From contig DAOVYZ010000222.1 of the NCBI GenBank assembly GCA_030635365.1, positions 1 through 6,261 on the forward strand: a stretch of DNA of 6,261 nt, in the 5' to 3' direction. This document shows, piece by piece, positions 1 through 5,992 of the stretch. This stretch comes from Bacteroidales bacterium (GTDB lineage: Bacteria; Bacteroidota; Bacteroidia; Bacteroidales; UBA12077). Below the pieces are notes generated by a model that saw nothing but the letters and a program-made list of their open reading frames with translations, made no database searches and was not told the DNA's origin. Position 1 is the stretch's first letter. Every line of letters starts with the position of its first letter. The position numbers and the translations under genes are program-made.

Positions 1-35
1 AATTCTTTATTTTTTTTAACTTTTTGGACAGCCTC
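1..35. mobile_element. Possible truncated insertion-sequence end (terminal inverted repeat plus transposase stop)
   Basis: The motif ACTTTTTGGACAGCCTC at 19-35 reads GAGGCTGTCCAAAAAGT on the other strand. From memory this resembles the terminal inverted repeats of some bacterial insertion sequences, with IS1182-type elements as one candidate. A TAA at 17-19 closes the frame starting at base 2 (last residues ILYFF) and overlaps the first base of the motif, as a transposase stop often does at an element end. Only one end is visible and no transposase domain can be read, so the call rests on motif resemblance. If it is correct, the element ends 46 bp before the thioesterase gene and could supply or disrupt its promoter. 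Confidence 0.3.
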
Positions 36-81
36 GTTTATCGAAGAATGGAGTAGTACAAAACTAATAAACCAATAATAA

Positions 82-555
82 ATGAGAAAAATAATAAACC
101 CATACGCAGAATTAGAAGGTTATAATTGTTTTGGCTGCTCGCCACATAATGACTTAGGTATGCAAATGGAATTCTTTGAGGATGGCGAGTATATTGTTAG
201 CAAATGGGATCCCAAAAAGCACCTAACAGGTTATGGCAATATACTACATGGAGGAATACAATCAACAATTCTTGATGAAATTGCAAGTTGGGTTGTGTAT
301 GTAAAGGTGAAAACCGCAGGGGTTACTGCTAATCTTAATGTAAAATTTAAGAATACAGTTTTTGTAGATAAAGGAGAACTGGCAATCCGGGCAAAACTTG
401 TAGAACAAAATAAAAGATTTGCAACTATTCATGCCGAACTTCTTAATGCAGAAGGGAAGGTATGTTCTGAGGCAGAAGTTAAATATTTTATTTTTCCGCC
501 GGAAGTAGCAACACGAAAATATCATTATCCGGGTGTGGATGCTTTTTTTGAGTAG
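82..555 (+). CDS. PaaI-like hotdog-fold acyl-CoA thioesterase
   Basis: A 157-residue protein of the single-domain hotdog thioesterase family (4HBT/PaaI type), expected to hydrolyse acyl-CoA or aryl-CoA thioesters in the cytoplasm as a homo-oligomer. The N-terminal segment CFGCSPHNDLGMQMEF (residues 16-31) matches the conserved CFGCGPxNPxGL-type opening of this subgroup. The core HGG (56-58), followed by a helix ending in DE (65-66), is the signature in which the Asp/Glu and the backbone around HGG activate water at the thioester. The strand VTANLNVKFKNTV (81-93) is the usual central hotdog strand. Length is normal and there is no signal peptide or membrane segment. The ATG at 82 is the only sensible start; its leader is A-rich without a clear Shine-Dalgarno, as is usual in Bacteroidetes. 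The substrate cannot be told from sequence. A palindrome begins 1 bp after the stop codon, and a GIY-YIG gene lies 32 bp downstream. Confidence 0.88.
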   Translation: MRKIINPYAELEGYNCFGCSPHNDLGMQMEFFEDGEYIVSKWDPKKHLTGYGNILHGGIQSTILDEIASWVVYVKVKTAGVTANLNVKFKNTVFVDKGELAIRAKLVEQNKRFATIHAELLNAEGKVCSEAEVKYFIFPPEVATRKYHYPGVDAFFE

Positions 556-556
556 T

Positions 557-584
557 AAGTCTTCGACTCCGCTCAGCCAGACTT
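557..584. repeat. REP-like palindrome upstream of the GIY-YIG gene
   Basis: The 28-bp sequence has outer arms AAGTCT (557-562) and AGACTT (579-584). An inner stem, GACT (565-568) with AGCC (575-578), closes a 6-nt loop CCGCTC. The two stems are separated by a 2-nt bulge, and the inner stem has one A-C mismatch that becomes a G-T wobble on the opposite strand. A bulged, wobble-containing hairpin of this kind is typical of REP elements. The repeat fills the gap between the thioesterase stop and the GIY-YIG start, ending 3 bp before the ATG. The core CTTCGACTCCGCTCAG is, from memory, a very common intergenic repeat in Bacteroidetes. It could also act as a hairpin for attenuation or mRNA stability between the two genes. 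Confidence 0.8.
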
Positions 585-587
585 GAT

Positions 588-941
588 ATGAAAGTAATGT
601 ATGTATATATTCTAAAATGTTCTGATGATTCTTTTTATACAGGAGTTACAAATAATTTAGAAAGAAGGCTAAAAGAACATAAATTAGGAATTAATAAAGG
701 TTCGTATACATTTGATAAGCGCCCATTAAAATTGGTTTATTATGAAATATGTTCTAATGCAGAGCAAGCAATTCAACTAGAAAAACGTATAAAGGGGTGG
801 ACTAGAAGGAAAAAGCAAGCCCTGATTGATAGAAATTGGGATAAACTAAAAGAATACTCAATATGTAATAATACTTCGTCTCATAAAAATTATGACAGAG
901 ACAAAAATGTTAAGTCAGGCAGAGTGGATGAGTCAGGCTGA
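588..941 (+). CDS. GIY-YIG nuclease-domain protein (UPF0213/YhbQ-like), associated with flanking palindromes
   Basis: A 117-residue protein whose first ~90 residues form a compact GIY-YIG endonuclease domain. YVYIL (5-9) is the GIY strand and YTG (17-19) the YIG motif. R27 in NNLERRLKEH is the conserved catalytic Arg, and E65 in QLEKRIKGW is the expected metal-binding Glu, so the nuclease core looks intact. Residues 91-117 are a low-complexity hydrophilic tail whose end (KSGRVDESG) is encoded inside the downstream palindrome, which also provides the TGA stop. An internal ATG at 597 (MYVYILKC) is an equally good start, because many family members begin right before this strand; no Shine-Dalgarno decides between them. 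The family is often annotated as excinuclease-like but its role in the cell is not established. The tight palindromes on both sides suggest a mobile or repeat-maintaining unit; that is inference. Confidence 0.9.
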   Translation: MKVMYVYILKCSDDSFYTGVTNNLERRLKEHKLGINKGSYTFDKRPLKLVYYEICSNAEQAIQLEKRIKGWTRRKKQALIDRNWDKLKEYSICNNTSSHKNYDRDKNVKSGRVDESG

Positions 942-942
942 C
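914..942. repeat. REP-like palindrome overlapping the 3' end of the GIY-YIG gene
   Basis: Arms GTCAG (914-918) and CTGAC (938-942) enclose a degenerate interior. Read on the plus strand it matches the reverse complement of the 557-584 palindrome over the pattern GTCnGGCnGAGnGGA followed by GTC, with an extra TGA inserted before the GTC. The two repeats are therefore the same family in opposite orientation. AGTCAGGC also occurs twice inside it as a direct repeat (913-920 and 931-938). The GIY-YIG stop codon (939-941) lies in the right arm. A run of six T at 955-960 follows 12 bp later, so the hairpin may also help end transcription between the two convergent genes. Confidence 0.7.
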
Positions 943-990
943 ATCACTTCACCGTTTTTTACTATATTGCGTGTTGGCGTTTCGTTGTTT

Positions 991-1869
991 TTATTCCAGT
1001 TTCTTATTATCAGTATGGTTGATATAAATATCATCAGAAACCTTTTTTAGTGCTTTTATAAAATCTTTTCCATCAAGTGATTTCAATTGAATCATTGCTA
1101 TCTCACGTAGTTGTCTGTATCGTTCTTCTTTATCAATTTGATTTCGGATAAGAACAGAATTTATATTTTCTAAATTCGATAAAACTACAAGTTCATTTAT
1201 ACTTGCAAAATCACGAATATTTAATCCTTTTAATGCCTGGCCTGGATTAACGTCTCTCCAGTCTTTAGCTGTACAATTAAAAAGAGCAACATTTAACAAA
1301 TCAGCTTCCTCTGCATAAATCAGCCATTCTTTATCTTTGTCATAATTCTTTTCTGGTAATATGTACTCTTTTACAGCATCCGTATGTATCTGATAGTTTG
1401 TTTTTGTCAGAATCCGTTTGACATTCCACTCAAGGTTATATTGATTGCTTTCAATCTCTTTTAATCGTTGAAATTCCTTGATTAACAACAGCTTGAACAT
1501 CGAACTAATCCATGCACCAAACTCAAAAGCTAAGTCTTTATGAGCATATGTTCCACCATATCGTCCTGATTTCGAAATTATACCAATTGCTCCTGTTGTT
1601 TCAATCCATTTTTTTGGAGTCAAATTAAAATTATTTAATCCAGCCTGTTTTCTAAAGGTGTCGAATTCGACATGTTTAAAATTCGGATTGTGTAAAATCT
1701 CCCAAAGTCCAATAAACTCAACGGTATTCCTATTTCTCATCCAGTTCCGAATGTGGTCACTGCCTTCTTCATCTCGCACCATATCTGTCAGGCTGATGTA
1801 ATCTTGTTCGTTTTGCTGAACAATCGAAATAATTTTATTTTCAACTTCTATTTGAGATTTTTTACTCAT
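991..1869 (-). CDS. KilA-N domain-containing protein
   Basis: A 292-residue protein with a KilA-N domain at about residues 22-137, a DNA-binding module known from phage P1 KilA and from many phage and large DNA virus proteins. Recognisable elements in order are YISLTDM (24-30), IRNWMRNRNTVEFIGLWE (40-57), KWIETTGAIGI (87-97), GGTYAHKDLAFEFGAWIS (105-122) and the helix LLLIKEFQRLKE (127-138). The C-terminal half (about 140-285), with IHTDAVKEYILP, YAEEADLLNVALF, AKDWR and NLENINSVLI, is shared by the chromosomal members I recall from Bacteroidetes; its function is unknown. No signal peptide or membrane segment is seen. It begins 22 bp after the HAD gene on the same strand, so read-through is likely, but the family usually travels with mobile elements and it converges on a repeat-bounded nuclease gene. 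A regulatory or phage-related role is plausible but not shown. Confidence 0.87.
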   Translation of the reverse strand: MSKKSQIEVENKIISIVQQNEQDYISLTDMVRDEEGSDHIRNWMRNRNTVEFIGLWEILHNPNFKHVEFDTFRKQAGLNNFNLTPKKWIETTGAIGIISKSGRYGGTYAHKDLAFEFGAWISSMFKLLLIKEFQRLKEIESNQYNLEWNVKRILTKTNYQIHTDAVKEYILPEKNYDKDKEWLIYAEEADLLNVALFNCTAKDWRDVNPGQALKGLNIRDFASINELVVLSNLENINSVLIRNQIDKEERYRQLREIAMIQLKSLDGKDFIKALKKVSDDIYINHTDNKKLE

Positions 1870-1891
1870 AATCTAATCGTATTTACAGTTA

Positions 1892-2731
1892 TCAAATATA
1901 ACTAATACTAAAATGCCTGCTTAGGGCATCAGAAAAACCACTCTCCTGGTTGCTACCGCAAACAGGGAATTTCTCTTTTAAGTCATTAGGTGCATTTGAC
2001 ACAACATATTTTTCCGGGGTAAACTCAAGCATTTCCAGGTCATTGTAGTCATTGCCAACACTAATAGTTTTTAGGGGGTTAATATTAAGATTTTTGCACA
2101 ACCAATTTATACCATGCCCTTTCGAAACAGTTTCAGGAAAAATTTCCATCCAAACCGATTTTCCATCAAAAGGAGAAGTGGTTCTTATTATTTTAACATT
2201 CTTAAACCTATTGTTTACTTCCTCAAACAAACCATTTTCTTTTGGAAATATTGCCAGTATCTGGCATGCATGCTGATATGTTTCAGTTATTGGATTTAAT
2301 GCACTGGCAAAACCCTTATAAAATTTTATTCGGGTAATAAAATCAGGATTAACATTATGTGATTGGTGATATACAAATTTATGATTTTCAGGTATTACTT
2401 CATGTATCATGAAGTCAGCTTCGTGTTCAATCAGGAATTTTGAAATTTGTTTTACATCAATACTTGGTAAAAACCGGGAGTATATAATTTTTCTATTTTT
2501 CCAATCGTAAATACCGGCACCGGTTGAGAAAATAAGATAATCAATTGGGAAATTGTTTTTTAAAACTTTTGTAACGGAATAAAAATTTCTCCCGGTAGCA
2601 ATAACCCTTACAATGTCATTCTGTCCTAACCAGAATAATGATTCCATATCAGTAAGGCTAACTTCCTGGTTATTGTTGAATAACGTACCATCCAGGTCGG
2701 TTATTATCATCTTATGATTAAGAATAGTCAT
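1892..2731 (-). CDS. HAD-superfamily Cof-type (class IIB) hydrolase
   Basis: A 279-residue cytoplasmic phosphatase of the Cof/YidA-like HAD family, whose members dephosphorylate sugar phosphates, flavin or cofactor phosphates with Mg2+. Motif I is DLDGT (12-16), with D12 as nucleophile and D14 as acid/base. Motif II is T46 in VIATGR, motif III K204 in SKGHGINWL, and motif IV GNDYND (226-231) followed by LEML. In motif IV the usual first Asp (GDxxND) is Asn, with Asp one residue later; I recall this GNDYND form from other HAD proteins, so activity is still likely. The class IIB cap lies roughly between residues 80 and 190. The chosen ATG gives seven residues before the first strand; M8 (MIITDLDGT) is a possible alternative start. 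It starts 14 bp after the methyltransferase-like gene, so the two are very probably co-transcribed. The substrate is unknown. Confidence 0.9.
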   Translation of the reverse strand: MTILNHKMIITDLDGTLFNNNQEVSLTDMESLFWLGQNDIVRVIATGRNFYSVTKVLKNNFPIDYLIFSTGAGIYDWKNRKIIYSRFLPSIDVKQISKFLIEHEADFMIHEVIPENHKFVYHQSHNVNPDFITRIKFYKGFASALNPITETYQHACQILAIFPKENGLFEEVNNRFKNVKIIRTTSPFDGKSVWMEIFPETVSKGHGINWLCKNLNINPLKTISVGNDYNDLEMLEFTPEKYVVSNAPNDLKEKFPVCGSNQESGFSDALSRHFSISYI

Positions 2732-2745
2732 AACAGATTTGTAAA

Positions 2746-3540
2746 TTAGAAATCAATTGCAATAGTATTAAAAAAAGTTTTAGCATCGTCACGATAGGTC
2801 ATCGAATTATCAAATTTCCATTGCCATTTATTAGAAAAATTACGTTGAGGCAGTTCTAACCTTAATAGTGGATTTATTCCTAATAAGTTGTTATTATCGT
2901 CAAAAATTTCTTCTTCAGAGTCAGTAATTAAACAAGATTTTCTTTTGGGTAGTAAGTTTAAATGCGATTGTTGAATTTCGCGTTCCAGTTTCTTCAGTTC
3001 AGAATTTGAATAAACAGAAAAACGTTTTATGTAATCAATTAAGATAATATGCAATTGACACATAATATTCGAGGAAATAACGAAATCAGAATCATTAGGT
3101 AGTTTAAATGAAAATGATTTAAAAGAAGGGAGAATATTTTTCACTTTATTTTTTCTGCCTGATTTTACATTTCCATAAAAATATTTTATAAGCCCACCGG
3201 TTATATCAGCATTAACTAGAGTCACATTTGGATAGCCTTTTGCTTTTCTAATAATTTGTTTAGGATGAATAATATCAATAAGTACGAGTTCTTTAAACTG
3301 CTTGTATAATTCGTTAAAAGGCAGGTCAAGAAGCCAGCCACTGCCTAATACAACTACTTTTCCTTTTCCTTTGGTTTGGGCTGATTTTAAAATGAAATCT
3401 TTTGAATTTTTAAAATGAGCATCCCAATAAATCTTTTCACGAATATATCTTTTCATTATCCCCTGCTGGTCGGAAATATATTGCATTTTCCGCAATATCC
3501 TTTTTAATCGGTAATTTTCAATCACATTTTTGAGGCTCAT
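2746..3540 (-). CDS. Putative class I SAM-dependent methyltransferase-like protein
   Basis: A 264-residue protein I cannot assign to a named family. Residues 60-115 look like the start of a Rossmann SAM-binding fold. VVVLGSGWLLDLP (62-74) resembles the glycine-rich motif I, ELVLIDI (84-90) has an acidic residue (D89) at the end of strand 2, where the SAM ribose is bound, and NVTLVNADIT (105-114) resembles motif II. DFVISSNIMCQL (152-163) fits the strand 4 or motif IV position. A basic, helical N-terminus (1-50) precedes the fold; no signal peptide is evident. Residues 120-150 are a Lys/Ser-rich insertion and the C-terminal third is not recognisable. It is the first gene of the minus-strand run, followed after 14 bp by the HAD phosphatase, which may act on the same small-molecule pathway. 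Enzymatic activity and substrate are inference. Confidence 0.62.
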   Translation of the reverse strand: MSLKNVIENYRLKRILRKMQYISDQQGIMKRYIREKIYWDAHFKNSKDFILKSAQTKGKGKVVVLGSGWLLDLPFNELYKQFKELVLIDIIHPKQIIRKAKGYPNVTLVNADITGGLIKYFYGNVKSGRKNKVKNILPSFKSFSFKLPNDSDFVISSNIMCQLHIILIDYIKRFSVYSNSELKKLEREIQQSHLNLLPKRKSCLITDSEEEIFDDNNNLLGINPLLRLELPQRNFSNKWQWKFDNSMTYRDDAKTFFNTIAIDF

Positions 3541-3597
3541 TAATCTCTTTAATAAAATCTGGTTTTTCTAACTTATAAAATACTAATTTTGTTAGAC

Positions 3598-3678
3598 TAT
3601 TAGTTTAAGAATAGATAAAAATAGTAAAAGAAGAATTGATATTACGAATACTATGATATTTAATCTATTAAACTAATA
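3598..3678. repeat. Inverted repeat, 11-bp arms, sharing the MITE-like end sequence
   Basis: TATTAGTTTAA (3598-3608) is exactly inverted by TTAAACTAATA (3668-3678). The arms extend by TAGAT (3612-3616) with ATCTA (3663-3667) if a 3-nt bulge is allowed. The right arm is also the left end of the element at 3668-3781. The left arm therefore looks like a solitary additional end of the same element family, in the same orientation as the element's right end (ATTAGTTTAA, 3772-3781). Confidence 0.65.
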
Positions 3679-3781
3679 TGGCTATGATATAAATAAATGT
3701 TGATTTTAGTGTAAGTTTTGTGTTCTTGCCAGCAGGCAAGATCTCTAAGTATCACAAAAAAATATAACCACATTAGTTTAA
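3668..3781 (+). repeat. MITE-like palindromic element, copy 1 (upstream of the M3 gene)
   Basis: This 114-bp element has imperfect terminal inverted repeats. The left end TTAAACTAATATGGCTAT (3668-3685) matches the reverse complement of the right end (3764-3781) at 16 of 18 positions. Inside lies a 61-bp core (3680-3740) found again in inverted orientation at 6149-6209 with only three differences. The core ends in a perfect hairpin, CTTGCC AGCA GGCAAG (3725-3740). All visible ends carry TTAA as the outermost four bases. There is no coding capacity, so movement would need a transposase in trans. It ends 29 bp before the M3 start and could influence that gene's expression. Confidence 0.75.
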
Positions 3782-3810
3782 ATCAGAGCTACTAATATTA
3801 ATTATTTATC

Positions 3811-5814
3811 ATGAAATACGAAAAAAAGAGTAATCCACTTTTTAATGAATTGAATCAAGTAATAGATTTTGCAAATATAAGAAAGCAGCATATTATTGAA
3901 GCTTCAAATAAAGCCATAGAAAAAGCAAAAGCGAATCTGGAATCAATAAGCAAAATCCCTCAAAGTAAAAAAACATTTGAAAACACAATGTTGGTATTAG
4001 ATAATATCAATAATGATTTAATGAAAGTTAGTGAGATTATATCATTGTTTGCTTATGTACATCCTGATGATGGTATTAGAAATGAAAGTTTAGAGCGCAC
4101 ATCACAATTAGGAAGATTTTTTAATGAAATTTCCTTAAATGAAGAGCTTTATAATGCGATAAAGACTTATTCAAAAATTTCTGAAGCTTTAGGCCTAAAG
4201 GGAGCAAGAAAAAAATACCTGAAAGAAACTGTAGAGGAATTTGAGCGAAATGGATTTGCTTTAGCTAAAGAAGAAAGAGAGAAATTAAAAATTATTCAGG
4301 ATAAAATATCTGACCTGGGAATTCAATTTGATTCAAATATTAGTTCGCATGAGGATTTTTTAATTGTAACAAAAGAACAGATTGATGGATTGCCTGAGGA
4401 TTATAAGAAAGCACACAGACAGGATGATGGTACTTTTAAGATCGGTATGGAGTATCCTTCTTATATTCCTTTTATGAAATATTCAAAATCAGATGAAGCA
4501 AGAAAGGAGTTAGCTAAAAAATTTAAAAATGTAGCAGCAGATAAAAACCTGGATATTCTCAAACAAATATTGATTGAGCGTAGGAATATGGCAGAATTAC
4601 TGGGTTATAAAACTTTCGCTGAATATAGAACTGAAGACCGGATGGCTAAAAGCCCGAAAAATGTTTGGGAGTTTGAAAATAAGCTTAAAGAAAAAGTCCG
4701 GGAAAAAGCAAAGCTTGATTATGAGGAACTTTTAAGTATAAAAAGAAAACAGAGAAATGATAATTCTGTGGAAACTATTGAGTCATGGGAGGCGGCTTAC
4801 TATGACAATATTCTATTGAAAGAAAAATATGAATTAGATAATCAAAAATTAAAAGAGTATTTTGAGCTAAATAATATTATACAAGGTTTATTCAAAATAG
4901 CACAACATTTATATGGAGTTAAATTTGAGGAGGTGAAAAATCTTTCCGTATGGCATGATGAAGTTCGTTTTTTTGAGGTTTTCGATAAAAATAAATTAAT
5001 AGCAAGGTTTTACCTTGATTTATACCCAAGAGCAAATAAATATAATCATGCAGCACTTTTCGGGATGATTTCAGGTAAAAAGAATGATAATGTTTTTCAA
5101 ATTCCAACAGCAAGTCTGGTATGTAATTTCCCGAAAGCTACAGAAGAAACACCGGCTTTACTTACGCATAGAGATGTAGAAACTTTTTTTCATGAGTTTG
5201 GGCATTTAATGCATGATTTGTTAACAAAGGCTGAGCTTTCATCGCAATCAGGAACTAATGTTGCACGAGATTTTGTAGAAATGCCTTCGCAAATATTTGA
5301 GCATTGGGCATGGGACTATGAAGCACTCAAGCTATTTGCAAAGCATTATAAAACAAATGAAATTCTTCCTGAAAATTTGCATAATAAAATGATTAAAGCC
5401 AAAAATGTAGGTTCCGGTTTACAAAATTTGCAGCAGATATTCTACGGTATATTGGATATGACATACCATGACAAATACGATGCTGCCGGAGAAAAAAGTA
5501 CAACTGAAATAGTACGGGAACTACAAAATGAGATAACCTTATATAAGTTCCAGGAAGGCACACATTTTGAAGCAGGGTTTGGACACTTGAATGGTTATGC
5601 TGCAGGTTATTATAGCTATTTGTGGGCTAAAGTATTTTCAGAGGATATGTTCTCGGTATTTGAAGAAAATGGGATCATGGATCAAAAAACAGGATTAAAG
5701 CTTAAAGAAATTGTACTTGAGCGTGGTTCAACAATCGATGAAATGGAAATTGTTAAAGAATTTCTTGGAAGAGAACCAAGCGAAGAAGCATTTATTAGAT
5801 CAATAGGATTGTAA
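3811..5814 (+). CDS. M3 family zinc oligopeptidase (thimet/oligopeptidase A-like)
   Basis: A 667-residue metallopeptidase of family M3A, which cleaves short peptides inside a narrow channel; bacterial members (OpdA/PrlC, Dcp) work mainly in the cytoplasm in turnover of peptides and cleaved signal peptides. The zinc site is intact: H461-E462-F-G-H465 is the HEXXH motif, and E490 in FVEMPSQ is the third ligand, 25 residues after the second His as in mammalian thimet oligopeptidase. H592 and the Tyr-rich stretch GYAAGYYSYLW (595-605) form the substrate-carbonyl and transition-state pocket. Residues 1 to about 210 are the helical N-terminal lid. Length fits the family, and the absence of a signal peptide argues for a cytosolic enzyme. 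The ATG at 3811 follows an AT-rich leader without Shine-Dalgarno. Endopeptidase and dipeptidyl-carboxypeptidase specificity cannot be separated from sequence alone. The gene stands alone, bracketed by inverted copies of a MITE-like element. Confidence 0.95.
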   Translation: MKYEKKSNPLFNELNQVIDFANIRKQHIIEASNKAIEKAKANLESISKIPQSKKTFENTMLVLDNINNDLMKVSEIISLFAYVHPDDGIRNESLERTSQLGRFFNEISLNEELYNAIKTYSKISEALGLKGARKKYLKETVEEFERNGFALAKEEREKLKIIQDKISDLGIQFDSNISSHEDFLIVTKEQIDGLPEDYKKAHRQDDGTFKIGMEYPSYIPFMKYSKSDEARKELAKKFKNVAADKNLDILKQILIERRNMAELLGYKTFAEYRTEDRMAKSPKNVWEFENKLKEKVREKAKLDYEELLSIKRKQRNDNSVETIESWEAAYYDNILLKEKYELDNQKLKEYFELNNIIQGLFKIAQHLYGVKFEEVKNLSVWHDEVRFFEVFDKNKLIARFYLDLYPRANKYNHAALFGMISGKKNDNVFQIPTASLVCNFPKATEETPALLTHRDVETFFHEFGHLMHDLLTKAELSSQSGTNVARDFVEMPSQIFEHWAWDYEALKLFAKHYKTNEILPENLHNKMIKAKNVGSGLQNLQQIFYGILDMTYHDKYDAAGEKSTTEIVRELQNEITLYKFQEGTHFEAGFGHLNGYAAGYYSYLWAKVFSEDMFSVFEENGIMDQKTGLKLKEIVLERGSTIDEMEIVKEFLGREPSEEAFIRSIGL

Positions 5815-5844
5815 TAATATAGTGATTGTTAAAATCTAATTTAA

Positions 5845-5878
5845 AGACTTCCGAAGTTTTTGAAAACTTCGGAAGTCT
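5845..5878. repeat. Perfect 16-bp palindromic hairpin (REP-like, possible terminator)
   Basis: AGACTTCCGAAGTTTT (5845-5860) is exactly inverted by AAAACTTCGGAAGTCT (5863-5878), with TG between. As RNA the apex would open to a TTGA or larger loop. It begins 30 bp after the M3 stop and could end or protect that transcript, although only CTCTT follows rather than a T-run, so a classic intrinsic terminator is doubtful. From memory, GACTTCCGAAGTTTT-type palindromes recur between genes in many Bacteroidetes genomes. Confidence 0.85.
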
Positions 5879-5935
5879 CTTAGGCTTTACAATACCTTAC
5901 CTATAATATAGATGTCTATATCAGTAAAATAAACC

Positions 5936-5958
5936 ACTATGGATTCAAAATCCATAGT
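5936..5958. repeat. Perfect 10-bp palindromic hairpin
   Basis: ACTATGGATT (5936-5945) and AATCCATAGT (5949-5958) are exact inverses around a 3-nt CAA loop. TTTTAGTT overlaps the end of the right arm, giving a weak T-rich tail and a possible terminator role in the plus direction. The sequence is unrelated to the neighbouring palindromes. Confidence 0.8.
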
Positions 5959-5992
5959 TTTAGTTAAAGAATAGCATATACTATTTAAAATA

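Larger units (their letters stand above)
3541..3810. other. Divergent intergenic region with repeats and no gene
   Basis: These 270 bases separate the divergently transcribed methyltransferase-like and M3 peptidase genes and must hold both promoters. No convincing Bacteroidetes-type promoter pair (TTTG near -33 and TAnnTTTG near -7) could be fixed. TAAGTTTTG at 3712-3720 resembles the -7 box with one extra T but has no good upstream partner. About half of the region is a MITE-like element (3668-3781). A further copy of its end sequence lies at 3598-3608. No Shine-Dalgarno precedes the M3 start at 3811. Confidence 0.7.

Noticed and set aside
1..78. Plus-strand frame 1 open from the window edge to a stop at 76-78, as a possible C-terminus of an upstream gene
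   Set aside because: The translation is low-complexity and matches nothing; the frame ending at 17-19 before an IS-like end fits better, and neither can be proved from this window.
262..525. Minus-strand open frame of 87 codons inside the thioesterase gene
   Set aside because: It lies opposite a clear hotdog gene, and its Cys/Phe/Lys-rich translation matches no family.
914..938. Tandem AGTCAGGC repeats as the start of a CRISPR array
   Set aside because: There are only two 8-bp copies, inside a palindrome, with no spacers and no cas genes.
942..990. Possible integron attC-like site (GTGTTGGCG context) between the convergent genes
   Set aside because: No paired R'/R'' core sites with the expected inverted symmetry could be found, and there is no integrase in the window.
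2052..2299. Two overlapping plus-strand open frames opposite the HAD gene
   Set aside because: They are antisense to a well-supported HAD coding region and show no recognisable motif.
3568..3595. AT-rich hairpin CTAAC...GTTAG upstream of the methyltransferase-like gene
   Set aside because: The stem is weak with a 4-nt bulge, and such symmetry is expected by chance in DNA this AT-rich.
3700..3720. Bacteroidetes-type promoter inside the MITE-like core (TAAGTTTTG)
   Set aside because: The -7-like box carries one extra T, and no TTG-type -33 element lies at the right distance.
4919..5113. Minus-strand open frame inside the M3 peptidase gene
   Set aside because: It is antisense to a conserved part of the peptidase and has no family signature.
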